Positions 1 to 8,389 of a stretch of 17,680 nucleotides of DNA are shown here, in pieces. This stretch comes from Bacilli bacterium. GTDB lineage: Bacteria; Bacillota_I; Bacilli_A; ML615J-28; CAG-698. Numbering within the stretch: position 1 is the stretch's first letter; each line of letters begins with the position of its first letter. The notes under the pieces were generated by a model that saw nothing but the letters and a program-made list of their open reading frames with translations, was not told the DNA's origin and made no database searches. The position numbers were made by a program, and so were the translations under genes. The stretch lies in assembly GCA_023228385.1 (NCBI GenBank), contig JALOBF010000021.1, positions 1 through 17,680 of the forward strand, given 5' to 3'.

Positions 1-587
1 AGATAAGTAAGCAAAAACTTATCTTTATCGGCTAACATTTCCAATTTTTCATCAATTGTATAAATATAATCTTCGACCGCCGTATCGTTTTTTATGGCAA
101 AAAGATCGATTAAATTATGAAAAGCGGTGTTTTCTTCACAGTATAACTCGGCAAACACTTCAGAAATAACCTGTTTTTTCTTAAGATTAAAAATAACTTG
201 ATCACCGATATTAATTGAACGATCGACACCGAGCAAATAATGATAACGGCGGACGAGACTTAAAGTGAAACTGTCAAAAGTCTGGATTGCTGCCTGATCG
301 AGTCCTTCAAGGGCCGCATTTAGCTGGGCCGCCCCGGATGCAACTTCTTTCTGCAACCGACGGCGTAACCGTTCTTTCATTTCGGCGGCAGCGGCCTTCG
401 TAAAGGTCAGCACAATTAAACGGTCAATATCGATGCCCTTTTTTATTATTTCAATAATTCTTTCCGTCAGTACCGCAGTTTTCCCGCTGCCGGCACCGGC
501 ATTGATTAAAATATCACAACCGTGCTCATGAATGGCACGCCATTGCTCGTCGCTCCAAATAACATCTTTAGGTTTGGCCGGTATCAT
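1..587 (-). CDS. addA: AddA, ATP-dependent helicase/nuclease subunit A (N-terminal 195 codons only)
   Basis: AddA is the motor and nuclease subunit of the AddAB complex that resects double-strand breaks for RecA loading. The visible part carries the SF1A helicase start: a Q-motif WSDEQW (residues 11-16), Walker A GAGSGKT (31-37, K36) and motif Ia LTFTKAAAAEM (60-70). The following segment TFDSF (103-107) matches the usual TIHSF position, with Asp in place of His, which is odd. The ATG at 587 is chosen because GGGAGG lies 4 bases upstream and because the ATG overlaps the addB stop (ATGA), typical of translational coupling. The gene is cut by the window edge; the helicase C-terminal part and nuclease domain are not visible. 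The order addB-addA matches other Bacillota. Identity is firm from the motifs and from the neighbouring addB. Confidence 0.93.
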   Translation of the reverse strand, partial: MIPAKPKDVIWSDEQWRAIHEHGCDILINAGAGSGKTAVLTERIIEIIKKGIDIDRLIVLTFTKAAAAEMKERLRRRLQKEVASGAAQLNAALEGLDQAAIQTFDSFTLSLVRRYHYLLGVDRSINIGDQVIFNLKKKQVISEVFAELYCEENTAFHNLIDLFAIKNDTAVEDYIYTIDEKLEMLADKDKFLLTY

Positions 588-3028
588 ATTTCCTCCCGGA
601 TAAATTCAAAATTTCGATATGTCTTTAGTTCTTGGTAATCAGATTCCTCGCGAAAACAAATATCCCGATAAGGGCAGTAACTGCAGCTGTCATAACTGCC
701 TAATTTTTTGGGATTAATCGGAAATGAGGCGGCAAGCAGCGATGATTTAGCATTATTAATTTTATCCGCAACAAGATCGGTTAAACGCGTAAACTCCTCA
801 TCCGATAACAACTTCGATAAATCACTGCGGTGAAACGAGCCGTCTTTGTTGACGCGAATCCCGGCTAAAAATTTTTGTTCGTTAGTATCATAATTATGGT
901 CGATATGTCGTAAAATTTCCGGGTTTATATTACTGTAACCATATAGACGGAAAAACTCTTCCCATTGTTCTTCATAAGTTTTGCCTTCAACCCGAGGGAA
1001 AACCGAATTGGGTAACACTCTTTGCAGGTAAGCACCGGCAAAATTAAATTTATCGTCAGCGGAATTGTTAAGAAAATAAAAATAAAGTGCCAATTGCATA
1101 TTAAGCCCATAAAAAACTCGGTTTAAATCCAAATCAAGATTGCCGCTTTTATAATCAAGCACCATCGCATACGGTTTACCGTTGATGGCAGCGGTCATTA
1201 TTTTATCGATCTTTCCTTTTAAAATGATTCCGTCGCCTAAGGGTATACTAAAATCTTTCTCCAATCCGTAAACCGTAAAATCACTGTTTTCTTTCTGCAA
1301 ACTTAAAATTCCGTACAGTTTTTTTAAAACAAAACGATATTTCTTAAGAAAATACTCTTCTTTTTTCGTTAAGATTTTATTATTTTCTTCTAAAAAAGTA
1401 CTAATCGCATCATCTAATAATTGATCAAAACCGGTGGATAACGCTTGTTCCTGAAAAATCTTTTCCAAGCAATAATGAAAAAGATTACCGATATATAAAG
1501 CCGCTTCATTACCGATACGATTTATTTTTAAAATTTTTTCCAAATAAAACAAAAAACCGCATTTATAATATTTATCAAGCGAAGTGTAAGAAAGAATCAG
1601 GGGGGAAGGTAATATTTCCTGATAAAATTCCGGAGTTAAACCGGTAAAGTTGCTTTTATAACTCCGATAGGAGTGATCGGGATAAGCTGCGAGTAAAGTA
1701 TAAAGCGGTTCTTCCTTTATATCATATTTATAATATAAATCAAGACATTTACCTAAACGAATAATATCAAGAGAACGGGAATAACTAATATTATAAGAAA
1801 AAGGATAATCCTTTTCGGTGATTTGATGGCGTAACTTTAAGTCGGCAATAACAGACGATTTTGCCATTTTGCCTTCGGCGGCATATCGGGGATATGATAA
1901 GTAAATCCGATTGGCCCGATTAATCAAATCAAGGACTTTTGCTTTTTCCCGGCTGTTTATTGACCGCGACGGAATCAAACCTAAAATTCTCTTTTCATCA
2001 TCGTCAAGATAATCGTCATTTAAACAGGCTCGGGGAAAGATATCTTGATTTAAGGCCGGAATAAATAAATAATCATCCCCGTCTTCAATTTCATTTGGTA
2101 AATCGGTAATCCGGACAACCCCTTGATAATCCGCAACCGGAAGTTTTTTTTGGGTAAGGGTATAACATAAATCCTGATAAATCGCGCCGAGACGATAATC
2201 AAAAACAAGATAACGATTAAAAACATTAATCAGTGCGGCAATTACCGGGTTTTCGCCATTATTATAAGGCGCAAGAACGGCGGCAAAAGCTTCATATAAC
2301 GGCTCGTCAAAACGCTCGGCCAAATCAGCACAAATCCTTTTGACCACTTCATATTCGCTTAATGATTGTTCGTTTACCATTGTATATTCAATGCCGAGCA
2401 AAGTAAAGACCTCATTAAAATAAGGCCGATACGAAGACGGTAAACGATGAATTTTTATTTTTTCAGGGGCTATCCCTTGATTTAAAAGCGAAGCAACTTC
2501 ATAACCCAAATAAAGAATCTCTTCTTTATAATCGGAAAAACGATATATCGGTATCTTTTTATAAACAAAGCCGGCGGGCAGATAAGACACAACCGCGGCT
2601 ATCCGACTGATAATATTGCGGGCTTGATTAAATGAATCATCGGTATAATAATCACCGACAATAACGACGGTCCGGCCCCGATAAAGGTTCAACGTCAGTT
2701 CCTGATAATCCAAATAAGCGTTGTAAGTTTGGCGGATCGTAACCAGTTCATCGATTTTACGATTAATGCCGGGTTGCGCCAACAAACTATTTTTCAGTAA
2801 GATTTCAGCGTACTCCGGGGAAATGTTAAGATCGGAGCGCAAACGAATTCTTGCTTCCGGTCGCCATGAACCAAGTATATCATCGGTCGCTTCCTTAAAA
2901 GTCTTATAACTGATGTTAATCAGCGTCTTGTAATGAGCCAAGGCCTTAACCAGTTTTTTAATAACCGGAGCCGAAGCGATTACTACCGGGCGGTCACTGT
3001 TAACAATTAAATCGGTTAGTTTTTGCAT
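584..3028 (-). CDS. addB: AddB, ATP-dependent nuclease subunit B (short form)
   Basis: AddB is the partner of AddA, carrying an inactivated helicase fold plus a PD-(D/E)XK nuclease with an iron-sulfur cluster. Here the nuclease is clear: LFHYCLEKIF as its first motif near residue 515, DYKSG with D625 and K627, and QLALYFYFL after it. The four cluster cysteines are C490, C782, C785 and C791, the C...CxxCxxxxxC pattern of AddB. The protein is 814 residues, well short of the roughly 1150-1170 of Bacillus AddB, and the N-terminus (PVVIASAPVIKK, residues 14-25) sits where a Walker A would be but has lost the glycines and lysine. The upstream HIRAN gene ends 3 bases before this start, and no strong ribosome site is seen (GGGATTAG only), so coupling to the upstream gene is likely. 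The TGA stop overlaps the addA ATG. Confidence 0.9.
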   Translation of the reverse strand: MQKLTDLIVNSDRPVVIASAPVIKKLVKALAHYKTLINISYKTFKEATDDILGSWRPEARIRLRSDLNISPEYAEILLKNSLLAQPGINRKIDELVTIRQTYNAYLDYQELTLNLYRGRTVVIVGDYYTDDSFNQARNIISRIAAVVSYLPAGFVYKKIPIYRFSDYKEEILYLGYEVASLLNQGIAPEKIKIHRLPSSYRPYFNEVFTLLGIEYTMVNEQSLSEYEVVKRICADLAERFDEPLYEAFAAVLAPYNNGENPVIAALINVFNRYLVFDYRLGAIYQDLCYTLTQKKLPVADYQGVVRITDLPNEIEDGDDYLFIPALNQDIFPRACLNDDYLDDDEKRILGLIPSRSINSREKAKVLDLINRANRIYLSYPRYAAEGKMAKSSVIADLKLRHQITEKDYPFSYNISYSRSLDIIRLGKCLDLYYKYDIKEEPLYTLLAAYPDHSYRSYKSNFTGLTPEFYQEILPSPLILSYTSLDKYYKCGFLFYLEKILKINRIGNEAALYIGNLFHYCLEKIFQEQALSTGFDQLLDDAISTFLEENNKILTKKEEYFLKKYRFVLKKLYGILSLQKENSDFTVYGLEKDFSIPLGDGIILKGKIDKIMTAAINGKPYAMVLDYKSGNLDLDLNRVFYGLNMQLALYFYFLNNSADDKFNFAGAYLQRVLPNSVFPRVEGKTYEEQWEEFFRLYGYSNINPEILRHIDHNYDTNEQKFLAGIRVNKDGSFHRSDLSKLLSDEEFTRLTDLVADKINNAKSSLLAASFPINPKKLGSYDSCSYCPYRDICFREESDYQELKTYRNFEFIREEI

Positions 3029-3031
3029 AGC

Positions 3032-3412
3032 CTAATCCCGCAGATAAATATCAATATCAATTTTATGCCATTTCCCCCGAACTTGATGGTTAGTCAGTTT
3101 CCCAAATAATAGTTTACCGTTATCCATCAGCCGCGAAAAAATCAAATTATCAGCCTGAGGAACATATCCGACTTTATCACCATGATTGTTTTTAATCATA
3201 ATAGCTTTATTGTCATGCAAATTATCCGGTTCCCGATAAAAAGAAAAAACTTCATCATCAGAAAATTCAGCCGCAATCTCATCAATATTCTCAATATGAG
3301 ATGTTCCGGCAATATAGGTACTAAACAAAAAGATATCGCGTTGATGGGGGGAAGGGATCGCCGGCAATTCGCCGATAAAAATTATATCGGTCGATTTCTT
3401 TTTAATATCCAT
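3032..3412 (-). CDS. Small HIRAN-domain protein
   Basis: A 126-residue protein made almost entirely of one HIRAN domain (about residues 27-125). The family signature is visible: FLFSTYIAGTSH at 28-39, then FYREPDNLHDNKAIMI at 58-73, then KVGYVPQADN at 80-89, which fits the pattern REP.N..D.NAI followed by GY.P. HIRAN domains (known from Rad5/HLTF) bind the 3' end of single-stranded DNA and target DNA-repair enzymes to damaged or stalled DNA; that function is family knowledge, not shown here. The start ATG has an AGGAGG at 3418-3423, 5 bases away, overlapping the stop codon of the J-domain gene upstream. It lies 3 bases ahead of addB, so it is very probably co-expressed with AddAB. There is no signal peptide or membrane segment, so it should be cytoplasmic. 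A role as a DNA-end adaptor for AddAB is inference. Confidence 0.85.
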   Translation of the reverse strand: MDIKKKSTDIIFIGELPAIPSPHQRDIFLFSTYIAGTSHIENIDEIAAEFSDDEVFSFYREPDNLHDNKAIMIKNNHGDKVGYVPQADNLIFSRLMDNGKLLFGKLTNHQVRGKWHKIDIDIYLRD

Positions 3413-3421
3413 ATACTCCTC

Positions 3422-4237
3422 CTAGCATATTTCCTTTTCGGAAGTGGGCATCATATTTTCCAATATCTCCAGATATTCTTCCGCTTTTTCCTTATAGGCG
3501 ATATTTTCCGCCGTTAATTTATTTAATTCATTTTCGATATAATCTTCATCAAAAAGTAAACTGCTTTGATTATAAGGAAAACTGTTGATTATCTTTTGAC
3601 TTTTTAACTTATACCCTTCAATTTCTTTATAAAATCGGTTGATTTCTGCTTTCATCGCATCAAGTGTTGAAGGAGAGCGGCCAACATCGACCAGATTTTC
3701 TAATAAAAATTCGCATTCCCGCATCACTTCCAAATCATTGTGTTGATAGGCATTTAAGGTTTTCTCCCATAAATCTTTCTGCGCCTCGGTAAACTCACCG
3801 GTAATGTCGGGATGAATCCGTTTTGCGATTTTGTAATAAATTCGTTTTAATTCTTTTGTCTCTTCGCCGGAAAGGCGTTTACTACGAAAATAAAGTGACG
3901 CGTCAACATAATCAATTAGAATTTCCCTAAGCTTGTCAAAATGTTCAAACATTTCCTTGTCAAGTATTGCTTCCGCTTCTTGATAATTTATTTCTTCTTG
4001 GCGATTGATATAAGTTTGATATAATTCCAATTTCCTTTTTAATCGTAAACAAAGCAGATATGACTGATACCTTTGGTAATAAGCCTCACCAAATAAAAAA
4101 CAATATTTACGGTAAATATGCTTGCTTTCTTTCAACAAATCCTCATATTCTTTGTATATTTCCGTAAAATAATCTTTTACGTTTTCCAGCTCTTGTTTGG
4201 TTTCATTATATTTAATATTTTCGCCCACTTCACGCAT
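3422..4237 (-). CDS. J-domain (DnaJ-like) coiled-coil protein
   Basis: A 271-residue protein with a J-domain-like segment near the middle (about residues 127-175), shown by helix II/loop sequence YYKIAKRIHPDITG with the HPD triad at 142-144. Charged helical stretches with coiled-coil character flank it (about 15-95 and 190-255). There is no G/F region, zinc finger or membrane segment, so it is not DnaJ itself; it is probably a dedicated co-chaperone that could recruit DnaK to a specific client. The frame is open to a GTG at 4246, but ATG 4237 is preferred: AGAAGG (4246-4251) is 8 bases from the ATG and touches the GTG. With the promoter at 4258-4286 transcription should begin near 4251, giving a leader of only about 14 bases. 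First gene of the operon with HIRAN, addB and addA. The client is unknown; AddAB is the obvious guess from context. Confidence 0.75.
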   Translation of the reverse strand: MREVGENIKYNETKQELENVKDYFTEIYKEYEDLLKESKHIYRKYCFLFGEAYYQRYQSYLLCLRLKRKLELYQTYINRQEEINYQEAEAILDKEMFEHFDKLREILIDYVDASLYFRSKRLSGEETKELKRIYYKIAKRIHPDITGEFTEAQKDLWEKTLNAYQHNDLEVMRECEFLLENLVDVGRSPSTLDAMKAEINRFYKEIEGYKLKSQKIINSFPYNQSSLLFDEDYIENELNKLTAENIAYKEKAEEYLEILENMMPTSEKEIC

Positions 4238-4257
4238 CGGCTTCACCTTCTGTTTCT

Positions 4258-4286
4258 ATTATAATATAAAAATTAAGGATATGCAA
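4258..4286 (-). promoter_or_regulatory. Sigma-A-type promoter for the J-domain/HIRAN/addBA operon
   Basis: Read on the minus strand: -35 TTGCAT (4281-4286), 17-base spacer, -10 TATAAT (4258-4263). Predicted start of transcription is near 4251. The -35 directly follows the T-run of the glnA terminator. Confidence 0.8.
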
Positions 4287-4287
4287 T

Positions 4288-4308
4288 AAAAAAAGCCCGG
4301 TAAGAGGC
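4288..4308 (-). terminator. Probable weak rho-independent terminator after glnA
   Basis: On the minus strand a short stem GCCU/GGGC (one G-U pair, 6-base loop) is followed by seven T (4288-4294), 2 bases after the glnA stop codon. The stem is short, so some read-through into the addBA operon is possible. Confidence 0.45.
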
Positions 4309-4310
4309 GT

Positions 4311-5642
4311 TTAAAGATAATGCTCAAGTTCCCAAGGATGAACTAAAATTCGATATTGTTCCCACTCCGCTTTCTTGGCGATCATATATTTTTGAAAAAT
4401 ATGCTCGCCTAAAGTTTTCTTCATTAATGCACTTCGGCTGAATTCGCAAATCGCTTCTTTAAGGTTTTCAGGCAGATTTTTAATCCCATTCACACAGCGC
4501 ACTTCATCACTCATCGCATAAATATTGTCATCAACCGGCGGGATAAGTTCAATATCGGATACGATACCTTCAATTCCGGCCGCCAAAACAGCCGCGGCAA
4601 CCAAATAAGGATTGGCGGCGCAATCGACGTTACGGATTTCGGTCCGGGTTTGCGCACCGCGCGCGGTCGGAATCCTTATCATAGCACTCCGGTTGGAGTC
4701 ACTCCAACAAATATAGCCGGGGGCCTCATAACCGGAGATTAATCGTTTATAGGAGTTGACTATCGGATTGGTAATCAGCGTTAACTCCCGAGCATAATAA
4801 ATAATACCGCTAATCCATTTTAAGGCAAGCGGACTTAATCCTTTCGGTGCTTCGGAATCAAAAAAAAGATTGCGACCCGCATTATCGGTCAATGAGCAAT
4901 TAAAGTGCATTCCGTTTCCAGGTATGCCCGTCACCGGCTTCGGCATAAAACTGGCAAAAAGCCCGTGTTTTCGTGCTGTCTGTTTTACAATTTGTTTAAA
5001 AGTTTGAACATTATCGCAAGCGGCCAGTGCCGATGAAAAATGAAAATTAATCTCGTTTTGACCGGGACCGACTTCATGATGAGAAGTTTCAACCGCAAAA
5101 CCGATTTTTTCTAATTCTAAAACAATATCGCGGCGCAACAATTGGCAACCGTCGAGCGGCGCCAAATCAAAATAACTGCCCTGATCGGAATATAAAGGCG
5201 CAATATCACCTTTATCATTGGGTTTAAACAAATAAAACTCCGGTTCCAAACCGATATTAAGATCCCCGAATCCTAGATTTTTAATTTCATTAAGAACTCT
5301 TTTTAAATTGTTGCGCGGATCTCCGATAAAAGGAGAACCGTCGGGGAGATGGACATCGCAAATAATTCGGGCCACTTTTCCGTAGTCACTGGTTTCAAGC
5401 GGCAAAATAAGAAATGTTGATAAATCGGGATGAAGATGCATATCGGTTTCTTTAATCCGGACAAAACCTTCAATGCTGGACCCGTCAAAAACAATCCGAT
5501 TGGCCACAACATCGTCGAATCGGGAAAAAGGGACCTCCACGCTTTTAATGGTACCGAGCATATCGGTAAACTGAAGCTTTAAATACCTGACGTTTTCTTC
5601 CCTTCCCAACTTTTTAACATCATCGATTTCGTAATTTTTCAT
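4311..5642 (-). CDS. glnA: Glutamine synthetase, type I (alpha subgroup)
   Basis: Makes glutamine from glutamate, ammonia and ATP in the cytoplasm; the central ammonia-assimilation enzyme, active as a dodecamer. The 443-residue protein has the family landmarks in order: FDGSSIEGF (52-60), metal-binding EPEFYLF (133-139), PGQNEINF (193-200), GNGMHFNCS (242-250), NSYKRLISGYEAPG (296-309) with the flexible Glu loop, and RTEIRN (333-338). The adenylylation tyrosine motif of proteobacterial GlnA is not seen near residues 387-400, fitting the Bacillus-type enzyme controlled by feedback inhibition. The frame opens at 5660, but ATG 5642 is chosen because AGAGGA (5651-5656) is 8 bases before it and would lie inside the longer form. 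The start lies 23 bases inside the end of the upstream C-S lyase gene, so the two are co-transcribed and probably coupled. No GlnR box was recognised. Confidence 0.95.
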   Translation of the reverse strand: MKNYEIDDVKKLGREENVRYLKLQFTDMLGTIKSVEVPFSRFDDVVANRIVFDGSSIEGFVRIKETDMHLHPDLSTFLILPLETSDYGKVARIICDVHLPDGSPFIGDPRNNLKRVLNEIKNLGFGDLNIGLEPEFYLFKPNDKGDIAPLYSDQGSYFDLAPLDGCQLLRRDIVLELEKIGFAVETSHHEVGPGQNEINFHFSSALAACDNVQTFKQIVKQTARKHGLFASFMPKPVTGIPGNGMHFNCSLTDNAGRNLFFDSEAPKGLSPLALKWISGIIYYARELTLITNPIVNSYKRLISGYEAPGYICWSDSNRSAMIRIPTARGAQTRTEIRNVDCAANPYLVAAAVLAAGIEGIVSDIELIPPVDDNIYAMSDEVRCVNGIKNLPENLKEAICEFSRSALMKKTLGEHIFQKYMIAKKAEWEQYRILVHPWELEHYL

Positions 5643-6804
5643 TTTTATTATCCTCTGCATATCGGTAAAACTTTTCCAACCCTTTTTTTAACTGGCGATG
5701 ACAGCAAGCCACATTAAATCTGATATAATCACTGTAGGCCGAACCGTACATGGCCCCGGAATTAACCGCAATGCCGTAATCGATAAGTTCAGCCGTAACT
5801 TGATCCGCTGGTTTTTCTAAAAATGATATTTTAATCCATACAAGATATGTCCCTTCAATTTTATATAGAACCGCTTCCGGTATGTTTTTCTGAAAAAATC
5901 CATATAAATATTGAATATTGTTTTCAAGGTGAATAATTTGGCGAGAAAGCCATTGATCGGATTTTGAAAATGCGGCCCGGGCGGCGGCAATGCTTAACGG
6001 ATTGCTGGCCGAAATAAAGTTTTCGGAAAAAATAGTAACGAGTTCTTTTCGCATAACATCATCGGGCGCAATCACGCAGGCTAAATCCAAACCGGCGATG
6101 TTGAAAGTTTTGCTTGGAGCAAATAATACTATGATTTTTTTATAATCGGGAACATAGGCACCGAGCGAAGTAAAACGATTACCGAACAAAATAAAATCGC
6201 AATGAATTTCATCGCTGACCAAAGTAACATTATATTTTTTCGCAAGATTAACCAAGCGCTCAAGTTCAGGCTTCGTCCAAACCCGACCAACCGGATTATG
6301 CGGACTGCATAAAATCATCATTTTGGCACCGGATTTAAATTTATCCTCCAAATCATTATAATCGATTTCGTATTTAGTGCCCAAATCTTTCAATCGATTT
6401 AAGGCCAGGATGCGTCCGGCATTAGTCACAACCTGGTAGAAAGGACGATATACCGGCGGCTGAATAACAACCGTATCGCCGGGAGCGGTATAGGCATGAA
6501 CCGACCAGTATAAAGCACTTACAACCCCGGGTGAAGTTAAAACCCAATCCGGTTTAATCCGATAACCATAATGCCGTCCGACCCAGGACACAACCGTATC
6601 GCGAAACCCGTCATCCACGTATGTATAACCGAAAGCTCCGTGGCAACAGCGCCGTTTAATCGCTTTTACAATCGTCCGCGCCGTTGGATAATCCGAATCG
6701 GCAACGGAAAAAGGAATAATCGCCGGATGCTCTCTCGATAACTGTGGGGTATCCCATTTATATGAAAAAGTGTTGCTGCGGCAAAAAGGTTTATTAAAAG
6801 CCAT
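5620..6804 (-). CDS. PLP-dependent C-S beta-lyase / aminotransferase, MalY/PatB family
   Basis: Fold-type I PLP enzyme of the MalY/PatB group, which usually splits cystathionine or cysteine conjugates to pyruvate, ammonia and a thiol. Numbering from ATG 6804 (394 residues): WDTPQ near 17-21, SVADSDYP near 33-40, FGYTYVDDGFRD near 58-69, PHNPVGRVW with the PLP-ring Asn near 170, SDEIHCDF near 197-204 with the pyridine-nitrogen Asp, and SKTFNIAGL near 231-239 with the Schiff-base lysine at 232. The first-segment pattern and YTY distinguish it from AspC-type aminotransferases. A TTG start at 6813 is also possible: AGAAGG (6818-6823) is 13 bases from the ATG and 4 from the TTG. It overlaps glnA; a link between ammonia released by the lyase and its capture by GlnA is inference. 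Substrate is not predictable from sequence. Confidence 0.88.
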   Translation of the reverse strand: MAFNKPFCRSNTFSYKWDTPQLSREHPAIIPFSVADSDYPTARTIVKAIKRRCCHGAFGYTYVDDGFRDTVVSWVGRHYGYRIKPDWVLTSPGVVSALYWSVHAYTAPGDTVVIQPPVYRPFYQVVTNAGRILALNRLKDLGTKYEIDYNDLEDKFKSGAKMMILCSPHNPVGRVWTKPELERLVNLAKKYNVTLVSDEIHCDFILFGNRFTSLGAYVPDYKKIIVLFAPSKTFNIAGLDLACVIAPDDVMRKELVTIFSENFISASNPLSIAAARAAFSKSDQWLSRQIIHLENNIQYLYGFFQKNIPEAVLYKIEGTYLVWIKISFLEKPADQVTAELIDYGIAVNSGAMYGSAYSDYIRFNVACCHRQLKKGLEKFYRYAEDNKNEKLRNR

Positions 6805-6836
6805 AGTAATCAACCAACCTTCTCTTTTTTAATCAT

Positions 6837-6845
6837 ATTATATCA
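6837..6845 (-). promoter_or_regulatory. Extended -10 promoter for patB-like/glnA operon
   Basis: Minus strand reads TGATATAAT, a perfect TGnTATAAT extended -10. No good -35 is present at 16-18 bases (TGGAAT at 6860-6865), which is usual for extended -10 promoters. Predicted transcription start is near 6830, leaving a leader of about 26 bases. Confidence 0.7.
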
Positions 6846-6908
6846 CTAATCTCTATCTAATTCCAGGTGCAGCTTAAAATTACCATATTTCCGTATTTTT
6901 GCTTGTGG

Positions 6909-6932
6909 TAGTGTAAAATATTTATGGGTAAA
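6909..6932 (+). repeat. Left terminal inverted repeat of the ISLre2 element
   Basis: Begins TAGTGT and ends TGGGTAAA. It matches the reverse complement of 8522-8545 at 19 of 24 positions; the outer 6 and inner 8 bases are identical. Confidence 0.8.
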
Positions 6933-6973
6933 TAGGATATAAGGTGGTCCCTAATAATTGACGCCGCGTTTTT

Positions 6974-8389
6974 TTAGCTATAAAACCATCGTGGTGAAGC
7001 AATCCTTCTAATACAATCTCTCATCTTAGTATTATTTGAATTTGATATTTCAAGATGAACATTAAAGTCGTAATTTCGCTTATATCTTCTGTAAGAAGCA
7101 TTTCTCTTAATACGGATTGGTACTTCAACTTTATAGTTTTTCCAGGCATAAAGATCTTTAACAGTTAACTCATGCAAGTTTGCTTTTAATACCAATAACT
7201 GAACCATTGTTTCTAATGTTTCTCTTGAGAATCCCTTAGGCCTTGACGTCAGCCTCGAAGCTAGCACATGCGACACATGGCCTTCCATACTACAAGGTGC
7301 TTTATATTCATGATGCTTTTGATTCTTTATAAATTCAAAGTTATTACAAATGTAATTAACATGATAATAAAAACTGGTTTCATTGCATTTATGATCCGGA
7401 TTGTTTTTATAAAATTCATAAGCAATTTCAATAAATTTTTCTTCAGTTAGTTTATTCGTGTTTTTTAAAAAATATCTGATTAACTTTCTGTTGCCTGAGA
7501 AGATTGTTGTCAACCTTTTTCTCAGATGGAATTTATCCAGCACCTGAATTACTTTAACATCATATCCGCTTAAACACCTCTTTAATTTCTCTGAAACACT
7601 GTTGATCCATTTAGCGCCATCACCGCTTACAAAGGCATATTTTAGATCGCTTAGATTATAGCGTTTAGATATATAATCATAGATTCTATCGTTAAAAGTG
7701 CTCGTGTCAACGTTTAAACCACCAAAATAGTGCTTATTTTCAAGTTGCTTCCGTTTACAAGCATAATCAGTGTGAATATGCCCAGTATGAATCAAACCTA
7801 AATTAGCAATGATATTCCTTCCGTTTTGAAGATTACAATGAGCTTCATCAAGCTCGATATATACTGTTTCTGCGGATTGATTATGTTCTTCAATAATCTC
7901 CGGCATCACAGGTAAATCATCTTTTATAGGAGTGAATTTTCTTAAGATATTGCTAACAGTTTGTCTAGATATTTTTGTGTCCCACAATGCATTATCTGCG
8001 GCATATGTAGCATTAACATCTACGGCCATGTTGGTTATAGCTAGTATAGCATCCGGAGTGAGTCGAGCGTATTTAGGTAGATTAAAATAGCTGTCAACAA
8101 AGAAAAAGTTAGAATATTTTTGTTTGTCTTTGGGGACATAATAACGTCTTTTAAATTTAATCTCACCGATTGAAGTTATCCAACTTCTTTTTAAACGTCC
8201 ATGGCTTTCAAAGTTTTCTTTCCGTATTTTCGAATCGAAAAATTGCTTATCAATCGCTCGGAAAAAATCAACCAGTGTTTTCCTAGTTAGTTCCTTCGAG
8301 TAATCTTTACATTTAGTTATAAGGTCCGGAAGCGGAATGAACTTATTTTCCTTCTTTACGTTTTGATTGTTTTGTGATAACATATACAT
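6974..8389 (-). CDS. ISLre2-family transposase
   Basis: DDE-type transposase of 471 residues, the normal length for this family (formerly UPF0236). Recognisable blocks: SIGEIKFKRRYY (73-84) in the N-terminal part, the first catalytic Asp in VYIELDEAH (D181), SGDGAKWI with D257, DKFHLRKRL (285-293) and the strongly conserved SMEGHVSHVLASRL with E369. All three catalytic acids are present and there is no frameshift, so the enzyme may be active. Start ATG 8389 has GGAG (8396-8399) 6 bases before it. The N-terminal 25 residues are polar and Asn-rich. The stop is 41 bases inside the left end of the element. See the inverted repeat at 8390-8441 for likely translational control. Confidence 0.95.
   Translation of the reverse strand: MYMLSQNNQNVKKENKFIPLPDLITKCKDYSKELTRKTLVDFFRAIDKQFFDSKIRKENFESHGRLKRSWITSIGEIKFKRRYYVPKDKQKYSNFFFVDSYFNLPKYARLTPDAILAITNMAVDVNATYAADNALWDTKISRQTVSNILRKFTPIKDDLPVMPEIIEEHNQSAETVYIELDEAHCNLQNGRNIIANLGLIHTGHIHTDYACKRKQLENKHYFGGLNVDTSTFNDRIYDYISKRYNLSDLKYAFVSGDGAKWINSVSEKLKRCLSGYDVKVIQVLDKFHLRKRLTTIFSGNRKLIRYFLKNTNKLTEEKFIEIAYEFYKNNPDHKCNETSFYYHVNYICNNFEFIKNQKHHEYKAPCSMEGHVSHVLASRLTSRPKGFSRETLETMVQLLVLKANLHELTVKDLYAWKNYKVEVPIRIKRNASYRRYKRNYDFNVHLEISNSNNTKMRDCIRRIASPRWFYS

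Noticed and set aside
584..586. Possible use of TGA as tryptophan (Mollicutes code)
   Set aside because: Reading through the addB TGA adds only unrelated residues to a nearby stop, and the TGA forms a standard ATGA overlap with addA. The ankyrin gene also ends in TGA, and tryptophans in the proteins are encoded by TGG.
3182..3517. Plus-strand frame of 111 codons across the HIRAN and J-domain genes
   Set aside because: It is antisense to two well-supported genes with their own ribosome sites, and its translation has no recognisable domain.
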